Both the position numbers and the translations under genes were made by a program. From an uncultured Dietzia sp. (GTDB lineage Bacteria; Actinomycetota; Actinomycetes; Mycobacteriales; Mycobacteriaceae), in assembly GCA_946570335.1 (NCBI GenBank), contig CAMNYG010000123.1, forward strand, positions 1 through 5,211: a stretch of DNA of 5,211 nt, given 5' to 3'. Under the pieces are notes generated by a model. The model was not told where the DNA came from, ran no database searches, and saw only the letters and a program-made list of their open reading frames with translations. Numbering within the stretch: position 1 is the first letter of the stretch; each line of letters starts with the position of its first letter. Shown one piece after another: positions 1 through 5,211 of this stretch.

Positions 1-2
1 TC

Positions 3-851
3 ATCGAGTCCCGGCTGCCCCGCTCACTCATGGCGGCCGCCGTCGGGGCCTCGCTGGCGGTGGCCGGCGGGGTGGCGCAGGCGGTCACCCGCAACCCGCT
101 GGCCGACCCGTATCTGCTGGGCGTGTCCTCGGGCGCAGGGTTCGGCGTCGTGGTGCTCACCGTCCTCGGTGTGGGTGCCGGCGTGTGGGGCGTGTTCACC
201 CTGCCGATGGCCGCCTTTCTCGGCGCACTGCTGCCGCTGACTGGTGTGGTCCTGGTGGCGCGCCGCGCCCACGACACCACCGCGATCGTCCTGGTGGGCG
301 CCGCTCTGACCATGGTGTTCGGGGCGCTCAACACGTTCGTGCTGCTGGTGCTGGGGGACGATCACCAACTCGGCACCGTCATGCGCTGGCTCGCCGGCGG
401 GTTCGGTGACGCCGGGTGGACCATGCTGTGGGCCCCGCTCGGCATCCTCGCCGTGGCCGGGACGGTCGTGATGCTGTGCAGTCGCCATCTGGACCTGCTG
501 CTGACCGGCGACGACGGCGCCACCGCCATGGGCGTCAACGTCCCCCGCTTCCGCATCCTCATGCTGCTGCTGGTCTCGCTGCTGACCGCCGGCGCTGTGG
601 CGGTGTCCGGGGCCATCGGGTTCATCGGCCTGCTGGTCCCGCATCTGGCGGGCTACCTCACCGGGCGCACGTCGGTGCGGCTGCTGCCCACGGCCGCCGT
701 GCTCGGGGCGGTGGCACTGGTGTTGGCCGACATCGCCGCCCGATCCGTGGCCGACAGCTCCGAGCTCCCGGTCGGGGTGGTCACCGGCATCGTGGGCGGC
801 CCGGTGTTCCTGTTCATGTTGTGGCGCCGCTACGGAAAGGCTTCGATATGA
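3..851 (+). CDS. FecCD/BtuC-family ABC transporter permease, 5' truncated by the window edge (probable ferric-siderophore uptake)
   Basis: This is the inner-membrane permease of a type II ABC importer (FecCD family: FecD, FhuB, BtuC), which takes substrate from a binding lipoprotein and passes it to the cytoplasm. The frame is already open at base 3, reading IESRLPRSLMAAAVGASLAVAGG. This matches the family pattern RLPR-x-L-x(5)-GA-x-LA-x-G that lies well inside the protein, so the ATG at 30 is not the true start and roughly 50-70 residues are missing. Counting from that Met, RNPLADPYLLGVSSG is at 21-35, RWLAGGFGDAGW at 119-130, the ATPase-contacting stretch GATAMGVNVPRFR at 163-175, GFIGLLVPHLAGYL at 197-210, and ELPVGVVTGIVGGPVFLFML at 245-264. 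Most of the rest is hydrophobic helix. The stop overlaps the ATPase start by 4 nt. The substrate cannot be read from the permease. The FhuF-like neighbour favours a siderophore, while nearby cob genes leave a corrinoid possible. Confidence 0.93.
   Translation: MESRLPRSLMAAAVGASLAVAGGVAQAVTRNPLADPYLLGVSSGAGFGVVVLTVLGVGAGVWGVFTLPMAAFLGALLPLTGVVLVARRAHDTTAIVLVGAALTMVFGALNTFVLLVLGDDHQLGTVMRWLAGGFGDAGWTMLWAPLGILAVAGTVVMLCSRHLDLLLTGDDGATAMGVNVPRFRILMLLLVSLLTAGAVAVSGAIGFIGLLVPHLAGYLTGRTSVRLLPTAAVLGAVALVLADIAARSVADSSELPVGVVTGIVGGPVFLFMLWRRYGKASI
834..840 (+). promoter_or_regulatory. Ribosome binding site of the ABC ATPase
   Basis: GGAAAGG lies 7 nt before the ATG at 848, inside the last codons of the permease. 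It supports that start and the ATGA stop/start overlap. Confidence 0.7.
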
Positions 852-1630
852 CCACTCTGACCGCACGCGACGTCGACGCCCACCTCGGAGGTCGTCAAAT
901 CCTCGACGGGGTGGGCCTGACGGTCGCGCCGGGCGTGGTCACCGCGTTGGTCGGCCCCAACGGCAGCGGCAAGACCACCCTGCTGCGCACCTGCTACCGG
1001 GCACTGCCCACCACAGCGGGTCTCGTCACGATCGACGGCGCGGACGTCACCTCACTGCGGCGCCGCGCGCTGGCCCGCACGGTGGGAGTGAGTACGCAGG
1101 AGCCGGTCTCGCTCGGCGGCATCACCGTGCGTGAGTCGGTTCGCCTCGGCCGGACCGTCAAGCGGGGGTTGTTCGAGCCGTTTTCCACCGATGATTCGGA
1201 GGTGGTCGACTCCGTCCTGGCGCAGGTCGGGATGACGGAGCTGGCCGAGCGCGATGTGCTGGCCCTGTCGGGCGGTGAGCGTCAGCGTGTGTCCATCGCG
1301 CGGGCCCTCGCCCAGCAGCCGGAGGTCCTGCTCCTCGACGAACCCACCAATCACCTGGATCTGCACCAGCAACTGTCCGTGCTGGCGTTGCTGCGCAGGC
1401 TGGCCGCCGACGGCCTGGCGGTGCTGTTGACCCTGCACGACCTGCGGATGGCCACCGAGTACTGCGACGCGATGGCGGTGCTGCAGCGCGGGCGGGTGGT
1501 GGCCGACGGCCCGCCGCAGGAGGTGCTCTCGCCCGCGCTGCTAGCCGACGTGTTCGGCGTCCGCGGGCAGGTGCGCGAGGGCCACGCCGGCGGTCGCACG
1601 CTGGACGTGTGGGGGCTGGCCGATGAGTGA
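848..1630 (+). CDS. ABC transporter ATP-binding protein of the FecE/FhuC/BtuD type
   Basis: This 260-residue cytoplasmic ATPase powers the permease encoded just upstream. All nucleotide-binding motifs are present and look intact: Walker A GPNGSGKT at 36-43, Q-loop Gln84 (STQEP), signature LSGGERQR at 140-147, Walker B VLLLDEP at 160-166, D-loop HLD at 169-171 and switch His197 (LTLHD). Length and layout are typical of FecE/FhuC-type subunits of siderophore and vitamin B12 importers. The ATG at 848 is chosen because it overlaps the permease stop as ATGA, has a good Shine-Dalgarno site, and begins the usual N-terminal beta strand (LTARDVDAHLGGRQILDGV). A longer open frame starts at 416 but lies on the permease coding region in another frame and is not the real start. 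The stop overlaps the next gene by 8 nt, so all three genes are probably co-transcribed. No iron-box-like operator is visible here, and the operon promoter lies outside the window. Confidence 0.96.
   Translation: MTTLTARDVDAHLGGRQILDGVGLTVAPGVVTALVGPNGSGKTTLLRTCYRALPTTAGLVTIDGADVTSLRRRALARTVGVSTQEPVSLGGITVRESVRLGRTVKRGLFEPFSTDDSEVVDSVLAQVGMTELAERDVLALSGGERQRVSIARALAQQPEVLLLDEPTNHLDLHQQLSVLALLRRLAADGLAVLLTLHDLRMATEYCDAMAVLQRGRVVADGPPQEVLSPALLADVFGVRGQVREGHAGGRTLDVWGLADE
1611..1615 (+). promoter_or_regulatory. Possible ribosome binding site of the FhuF-like gene
   Basis: GGGGG lies 7 nt before the ATG at 1623, within the end of the ATPase gene. The match is weak, and translational coupling through the 8-nt overlap may matter more. 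Confidence 0.4.
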
Positions 1631-2462
1631 GGTGCCCGGCCGCCGCGTCGCCGGAGGTGGAGAGAAGTCCGACGACGACGAGGTCCACACGCCCGGAGCT
1701 GTGACCTCAGCGTACGAGCGCGTCTCGGGCCCTCTCGGGGACTTCGCCCGCACGATCGAGCACGCCCCACAGGTCCTGCCCGGGTCGGTGCTGACGGACC
1801 CGCGGTGGCTCGCCCGGCGGGTGGCGGATACCGGTCGGCGCTGGAACCATGACGACGCCCGCGTCAACGGCACCCTCTGGTGGTATTCGGCCAGCTCATC
1901 ACTGGTCGCGGCGCCGCTGGCCATGCTGGCCACAACCGGTGTCGCCCCGGATCCGCGACTGGAGCGGCTCACCGTGTCGCTGCAGCCGAACGGCTACCTC
2001 AAGGCCGCGCGGTCGGACCGTCTCCTGGGCTCGGTTGACGAGTTCGCGGACGCAGTGGTGGAGGCTCATTCCGAGGTGATCGCGGTGCTGTCGGAGGTCT
2101 CCGGCGCGACGCCGCGGGCGCTGTGGGCGATCGCCACGGACTCCATCGGCAATCGGGCGTTGGAGGCGGGTCGCGCCGCCCTCGCAGACACCGACTCGTC
2201 AGCTGGACGTGCGGCCGCCGGGGCGGTAGCGGCTTCCGGCGCGGACCTGGGATCTGAGCTGGCGCGGGCGGTCTGCCGACCGCCGTTGTTGCCAGTGCGC
2301 TACGTCGATGTAGACGGACCGGAGCGTTCCCGACGTTTCGTCCGCCGCAGCTCCTGCTGCCTCATCTATGTGGCCACCGACGGGGACAAATGCGTGAGTT
2401 GTCCCCGCCGGAATCCGGAGGATCGTCGGGAGCAGCTGAGACTCCGAGCCCAGATGTACTGA
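1623..2462 (+). CDS. FhuF-like [2Fe-2S] ferric-siderophore reductase
   Basis: This 279-residue soluble protein has no evident signal peptide or membrane segment. The decisive evidence is at the C-terminus: Cys245-Cys246, then exactly ten residues, then Cys257-x2-Cys260 (CC...CVSC). That is the C-C-x10-C-x2-C pattern that binds the unusual [2Fe-2S] cluster in E. coli FhuF and its relatives. Those proteins reduce cytoplasmic Fe3+-siderophore so that iron is released. The region WWYSASSSLVAAPLAMLATTG (86-106) also fits the family's conserved mid-region. The first 25 residues are polar and low in complexity, so a later start is possible (for example GTG at 1701), but ATG 1623 overlaps the ATPase stop and suits an operon. 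The order permease-ATPase-reductase implies import followed by reductive iron release. No enzyme activity can be proved from sequence, and the siderophore is unknown. Reductase is inferred from the family. Confidence 0.88.
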   Translation: MSEVPGRRVAGGGEKSDDDEVHTPGAVTSAYERVSGPLGDFARTIEHAPQVLPGSVLTDPRWLARRVADTGRRWNHDDARVNGTLWWYSASSSLVAAPLAMLATTGVAPDPRLERLTVSLQPNGYLKAARSDRLLGSVDEFADAVVEAHSEVIAVLSEVSGATPRALWAIATDSIGNRALEAGRAALADTDSSAGRAAAGAVAASGADLGSELARAVCRPPLLPVRYVDVDGPERSRRFVRRSSCCLIYVATDGDKCVSCPRRNPEDRREQLRLRAQMY

Positions 2463-2514
2463 TCACGGACGTTGTGTCGCCGCTCGCGGTGGAGATCCGC
2501 CTCGGCCGTCCTCG
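2463..2514. other. Convergent intergenic spacer without a convincing terminator
   Basis: These 52 bp separate the stops of the convergent fhuF-like and cobF genes. The only hairpin found is GCGG at 2486-2489 with CCGC at 2497-2500, a 4-bp stem with no T-run. Termination here may be Rho-dependent, or transcripts may overlap. Confidence 0.6.
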
Positions 2515-3603
2515 TCACCCGCTGACGTCTTCTCCGCGCCGCAGCAGGTACACATCCATCACCCAGCCGTGCTCGGCCCGCAGCCGCTCCCGCGCTTGCC
2601 GCAGATCGGCCAGGACGTCGCCGACCCGCCCGGCCACCAGTGTCTCGCCGGCGTCACCGAGGTTGCCGCCCCACCAGATGTGCCACTCATCCAGACCGTC
2701 GAGGGGCAGGTCGGAGTTGAGCATCACCACCACGTTGTCCGCCCCGGCGGCCACCACCTCGCGCAGACGCCGACCGGTGGTGACGGTGACGGTGCCGCCG
2801 ATCTCGTGCAGGACCAGCCGGTGGCGCGCGGCCAGCACCTGCAACGCCGAGATTCCGGGCAGCACCTGCACTTCGAACGTGAGTCGCCCGCGCTCGGTGA
2901 TCCGGTCGAGAATCCGCAACGTCGAGTCGTAGAACGCGGGGTCGCCCCACACGGGGATCGCCACGTCCCCGGGACGCTCGGCCAGCACCTGCTCCCAGGC
3001 GAGTGCGCGGGCCTCGTGCCAGTCCAGGACCACACCTCGGTAGTCGCCGTGGGTGGATGTCGACGACGACGAGCGGTCCCGCTCCGGATCCTGAACCCCC
3101 ACCAACTCGAGCCCCGGGGCGTGCCTGCCGAGGAGCTCGACGCGTCTGGTGAACAGTGGATCCTCGCCCCCTGCCGACGGACGCTTCACCGCCGCCAGCG
3201 CGAAGTCGGACTCCCGGAGGGCCTGCACCGCTTCGACGGTGATCTGGTCGAGGCCGCCGGAGCCGATGCCCACCACGTGAACCCGGCGCCGCCGCGGGGG
3301 TCGTCCGCCCGAGCTCTCGACGCTGCTCCAGCCCTCGATATGCGCACCATCAGCAAAACCCCCGCTGGTTTGCGCACCATCAGCGAGATCCCCGCTGGCT
3401 TGCGCACCATCAGCAAAACCCCGACTGGTTTGCGCACCATCAGCGAGATCGCCATCGGCGTGTCGCAACGCTGATGGTGTCCAACCCGCTGATGGTGCGC
3501 AATTTTCCGGCCCAGGAAGGTCTCCCGCAGCACCCACGGGGATCGGACCCGGGAGTTCTGACACCGGCGGAGCCGGGGGCTCCGGATCAGTCACCGTGGG
3601 CAT
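2515..3603 (-). CDS. cobF: Precorrin-6A synthase (deacetylating), CobF, with a long repeat-bearing N-terminal extension
   Basis: CobF uses S-adenosylmethionine to methylate precorrin-5 at C-1 and remove the acetyl group, giving precorrin-6A in the aerobic cobalamin pathway. The conserved tetrapyrrole-methylase core starts near base 3288 with RRRRVHVVGIGSGGLDQITVEAV. It continues through DYRGVVLDWHEARALAWEQ, then VWGDPAFYDSTLRILDRI, VLPGISALQVLAARHRL, and a C-terminus ending WVMDVYLLRRGEDVSG. This core is about 258 residues, the normal size for the whole family. Upstream, the frame stays open for about 105 more codons that encode Pro/Gly/Ala-rich sequence and a 10-residue repeat from the 30-bp DNA repeats. 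No ATG, GTG or TTG falls between the repeats and the core, apart from GTG codons inside the first beta strand. Starts at ATG 3603 (used here), GTG 3594 or GTG 3615 overlap the cobN end, while TTG 3468 would start just before the four repeats. Either the extension is translated or the true start is unusual. Core function is very secure; the start is not. Confidence 0.9.
   Translation of the reverse strand: MPTVTDPEPPAPPVSELPGPIPVGAAGDLPGPENCAPSAGWTPSALRHADGDLADGAQTSRGFADGAQASGDLADGAQTSGGFADGAHIEGWSSVESSGGRPPRRRRVHVVGIGSGGLDQITVEAVQALRESDFALAAVKRPSAGGEDPLFTRRVELLGRHAPGLELVGVQDPERDRSSSSTSTHGDYRGVVLDWHEARALAWEQVLAERPGDVAIPVWGDPAFYDSTLRILDRITERGRLTFEVQVLPGISALQVLAARHRLVLHEIGGTVTVTTGRRLREVVAAGADNVVVMLNSDLPLDGLDEWHIWWGGNLGDAGETLVAGRVGDVLADLRQARERLRAEHGWVMDVYLLRRGEDVSG
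3340..3460 (+). repeat. Four direct 30-bp repeats with alternating A/B spacers
   Basis: The 15-bp core TTGCGCACCATCAGC starts at 3340 (first base A instead of T), 3370, 3400 and 3430, an exact 30-bp period. The spacers alternate. Type A is AAAACCCCCGCTGGT at 3355 and AAAACCCCGACTGGT at 3415; type B is GAGATCCCCGCTGGC at 3385 and the diverged GAGATCGCCATCGGC at 3445. The higher-order unit is therefore 60 bp, A-B-A-B. The first A spacer can fold: GCAAA(A)CC at 3353-3360 pairs with GGTTTGC at 3367-3373 around a CCCGCT loop, with one bulged A. The period is divisible by three, so the cobF frame stays open and reads ADGAQTSRGF, ADGAQASGDL, ADGAQTSGGF, ADGAHIEG. On the cob coding strand each core reads GCTGATGGTGCGCAA, which carries a TGATG stop/start overlap in other frames. 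The A-rich spacers differ from the GC-rich surroundings. Confidence 0.95.
3470..3502 (-). repeat. Two inverted copies of the repeat core
   Basis: GCTGATGGTGTCCAA at 3470-3484 matches the reverse complement of the core at 13 of 15 positions, and GCTGATGGTGCGCAA at 3488-3502 matches perfectly. The second copy is complementary over 16 bp to the last direct copy (3487-3502 with 3430-3445). The first is complementary over 11 bp to the same direct copy (3469-3479 with 3435-3445). The two pairings are mutually exclusive, and each inverted copy could instead pair with any of the other three direct copies. Confidence 0.92.
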
Positions 3604-5211
3604 CCTCGAGGTCACCCTCGACGTCCAGGTAGAGCTGCCGCATCTGGTCCATGAGCGCAGGGTCGGGGTTGGCCCACAGGCCGCGGTCGGCGGCCTCGGT
3701 CAGCCGCTCGATCATGCCGCGCAGCGCCCACGGGTTCGACTGGCGCAGGAACTCCTGGTTGGTCTCGTCCAGCACGTACTCGTTGGTCAGCGACTCGTAC
3801 ATCCAGTCGTGGACCACCCCGGCGGTCGCGTCGAACCCGAACAGGTAGTCCACCGTCGCCGCCAACTCGAAGGCCCCCTTGTAGCCGTGCCGCTGCATCG
3901 CGGCGATCCAGCGCGGGTTGACCACCCTGGCGCGGAACACCCGGTTCGTCTCCTCGGCCAGTGTCCGGGTGCGGATCGCGTCCGGCACGGTGGAGTCGCC
4001 GACGTATGCCCGCGGCTCTGCCCCGGTGAGCGCCCGGACGGTGGCGATCATGCCGCCGTGGAACTGGAAGTAGTCGTCCGAATCGGCGATGTCGTGCTCG
4101 CGGGTGTCGATGTTCTTCGCCGCCACCGCGATGCGCCGGTAGTTGGTACGCATGTCGTCGGCCGCGGGAACGCCGTCGAGATCGCGGCCGTAGGCGTACC
4201 CGCCCCAGCGGGTGTACACCTCCGCCAGATCGCGGTCATCGCGCCAGTTCCCGGCCTCGATCGTCTGCAGCAGACCCGCCCCGTACGAGCCGGGGGCGGA
4301 GCCGAAGATCCGTGTGGTGGCCCGCCGCTGATCGGTGTGCTCGGCCAGATCGGCCCGCGTGTGGGCGGCCACGAAGTTCTGCTCGTCAGGCTCCTCCAGC
4401 TCGGCGACCATCCGCACGGCATCATCGATCATGGCGATGACGTGGGGGAACGCGTCGCGGAAGAAGCCCGAGATGCGGACGGTGACGTCGATGCGTGGCC
4501 GCCCCAGCTCCTCCAGACCGATCACCTCCAGGCCGTTGACGCGTCGCGAGGCCTCGTCCCACTGCGGGCGCACACCCAGCAGCGCCAGGACCTCGGCGAT
4601 GTCATCGCCCGAGGTGCGCATGGCGGAGGTTCCCCAGATCGACAGGCCCACCGAGGCCGGGTAGGCGCCGGTCTCGGCCACGTGCCGCTCGAGCAGTGAA
4701 TCCGCCATCGACTGCCCCGTCTCCCACGCCAGCCGCGAGGGGATCGCGCGCGGGTCGACGGTGTAGAAGTTGCGGCCCGTGGGCAGCACGTTCACCAGTC
4801 CGCGAAGCGGGGAGCCCGAGGGCCCGGCCGGGATGAACCCACCGTCCAGCGCGTGCAGGACCGCGTCCATCTCGTTCACGGTCGCAGCCAGGCGCGGAAC
4901 GACCTCACGGGCGGCGAACTCCAGGACACGGCCCACCTCGGCGGAATCGTAGGTGGTGACGGAGTCGTGGGCGGTGCCGGAGTCAGGGGCGGTGCCGGAG
5001 TCGTTGTCGTCGTCCTTGCCGACGGACCCGACCCCACCGGCGGGGCCATCACCGGCGGGCCCGTCACCACCACCGGGCAGCACGGCGGCCAGGACCTCGG
5101 GCACGGCGGCCACGTCCCAGTCGCGGGCATCCATCGCCACCACCAGCTCACGAGCCAGCGACTCGACCCGGTCGACCTGCTCGGTCGGCGCGCCCTCAGC
5201 CAGCCCCAGCG
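3587..5211 (-). CDS. cobN: Cobaltochelatase large subunit CobN, C-terminal part (5' end beyond the window)
   Basis: CobN is the large subunit of the ATP-dependent CobNST chelatase, which inserts Co2+ into hydrogenobyrinic acid a,c-diamide in aerobic cobalamin synthesis. The family is about 1200-1300 residues, and about 541 codons of the C-terminal part are present. The frame is open to the right edge, so GTG 5143 is not the start. Counting from that GTG, conserved blocks include GGFIPAGPSGSPLRG at 101-115, LVNVLPTGRNFYTVDPRAIP at 116-135, SIWGTSAMRTSGDDIAEVLALLGVRPQWDEASRRV, RPRIDVTVRISGFFRDAFPHVI, and near the C-terminus NPRWIAAMQRHGYKGAFELAATVDYLFGFDATAGVVHDWMYE. Together these identify the protein firmly; magnesium chelatase ChlH is related but lacks this close match. 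One oddity is an acidic, low-complexity insertion at 24-67, containing a 6-residue repeat, just before the conserved block. The stop overlaps the candidate cobF starts, so the two are probably one operon. A cobalamin riboswitch, if present, would lie upstream of the window. Confidence 0.95.
   Translation of the reverse strand, partial: LGLAEGAPTEQVDRVESLARELVVAMDARDWDVAAVPEVLAAVLPGGGDGPAGDGPAGGVGSVGKDDDNDSGTAPDSGTAHDSVTTYDSAEVGRVLEFAAREVVPRLAATVNEMDAVLHALDGGFIPAGPSGSPLRGLVNVLPTGRNFYTVDPRAIPSRLAWETGQSMADSLLERHVAETGAYPASVGLSIWGTSAMRTSGDDIAEVLALLGVRPQWDEASRRVNGLEVIGLEELGRPRIDVTVRISGFFRDAFPHVIAMIDDAVRMVAELEEPDEQNFVAAHTRADLAEHTDQRRATTRIFGSAPGSYGAGLLQTIEAGNWRDDRDLAEVYTRWGGYAYGRDLDGVPAADDMRTNYRRIAVAAKNIDTREHDIADSDDYFQFHGGMIATVRALTGAEPRAYVGDSTVPDAIRTRTLAEETNRVFRARVVNPRWIAAMQRHGYKGAFELAATVDYLFGFDATAGVVHDWMYESLTNEYVLDETNQEFLRQSNPWALRGMIERLTEAADRGLWANPDPALMDQMRQLYLDVEGDLEDAHGD
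3605..3618 (-). promoter_or_regulatory. Candidate ribosome binding sites for cobF inside the end of cobN
   Basis: On the minus strand a GAGGG lies about 11 nt before ATG 3603, and a second GAGG ends 9 nt before GTG 3594. Both fit translation of cobF coupled to the end of cobN. Neither GTG 3615 nor the CobF core has a comparably placed site that I can see. Confidence 0.4.
4944..5002 (-). repeat. Three 18-bp in-frame tandem repeats within cobN
   Basis: On the plus strand the units are 4944-4961, 4962-4979 and 4980-4997. The last two are identical at 16 of 18 positions (GAGTCGTGGGCGGTGCCG and GAGTCAGGGGCGGTGCCG), and the first matches the middle unit at about 14 of 18. They encode DSGTAP-DSGTAH-DSVTTY followed by DS. 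The repeat lies in the hydrophilic insertion of CobN and looks like slippage-driven linker growth that keeps frame. Confidence 0.85.

Noticed and set aside
24..866. Minus-strand open frame opposite the permease
   Set aside because: Its product is His/Gly/Gln-rich and unlike any protein family I know, and the plus strand has unmistakable FecCD motifs.
848..1630. Naming the ATPase and permease btuD and btuC because of the nearby cob genes
   Set aside because: Subfamily cannot be separated by motif alone, and the FhuF-like third gene favours siderophore iron.
2486..2500. Intrinsic terminator between the converging genes
   Set aside because: The stem has only four pairs and lacks a T-run in either direction.
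3340..3460. CRISPR array
   Set aside because: The repeat core is only 15 bp, and the spacers are 15 bp and alternate between two similar sequences rather than being unique. No cas gene is present.
2569..3474. Long plus-strand open frame opposite cobF
   Set aside because: It mirrors the conserved CobF coding sequence, as commonly happens in very GC-rich DNA, and has no recognisable domain.
3186..3533. Separate small protein with LMVRKPAG repeats on the minus strand
   Set aside because: Most of it overlaps the conserved CobF core in another frame, and its repeated Met-Val arises from the DNA repeat itself. No independent coding evidence was seen.
3500..3620. Cobalamin riboswitch between cobN and cobF
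   Set aside because: I see no B12-box-like sequence or suitable space. cobF follows cobN with overlapping codons, so such control would be upstream of cobN.
3596..4699. Long plus-strand open frame opposite cobN
   Set aside because: The minus strand encodes clearly conserved CobN here. The plus-strand translation is Arg/Gly/Val-rich without known motifs.

Overview
The window is very GC-rich, its genes are tightly packed, and GTG starts are plausible. The protein sequences look actinobacterial, most like the Mycobacteriales (the Dietzia/Gordonia/Rhodococcus/Mycobacterium side). The genus cannot be fixed from sequence alone. The chromosome segment holds two gene blocks that converge near position 2490.

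Left block, plus strand, 1-2462. A three-gene operon comprises a FecCD/BtuC-type ABC permease (its 5' end lies before the window), its ABC ATPase, and a FhuF-like [2Fe-2S] protein with the diagnostic C-C-x10-C-x2-C cysteine pattern at its C-terminus. The stop and start codons overlap by 4 and 8 nt, so translation is probably coupled. The simplest reading is that the transporter imports a ferric siderophore and the FhuF-like protein reduces the iron to release it in the cytoplasm. The substrate-binding lipoprotein is not in the window.

Right block, minus strand, 5211-2515. It contains the 3' part of cobN (large subunit of aerobic cobaltochelatase) followed by cobF (precorrin-6A synthase, deacetylating), both in aerobic cobalamin synthesis. 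The cobN stop overlaps the likely cobF starts.

The most unusual structure lies between the end of cobN and the conserved core of CobF, at 3340-3502. It has four direct copies of a 15-bp core, TTGCGCACCATCAGC, at an exact 30-bp period. Two alternating spacer types give a 60-bp higher-order unit. Two inverted copies of the core follow, one perfect over 16 bp. The unit is open in five of six frames, and in the cobF frame it encodes 10-residue repeats (ADGAQTSGGF-like) in an N-terminal extension of about 105 residues that ordinary CobF proteins lack. It is not a CRISPR array. It resembles, in position and behaviour rather than in sequence, the MIRU-type repeats that sit at stop/start junctions of mycobacterial operons. 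I think it is either an interspersed element or an RNA-structured leader, and it is the feature most worth checking. A smaller in-frame 18-bp tandem repeat encodes part of an acidic insertion in CobN.

No RNA genes, IS elements, CRISPR array, riboswitch or convincing terminator were seen.
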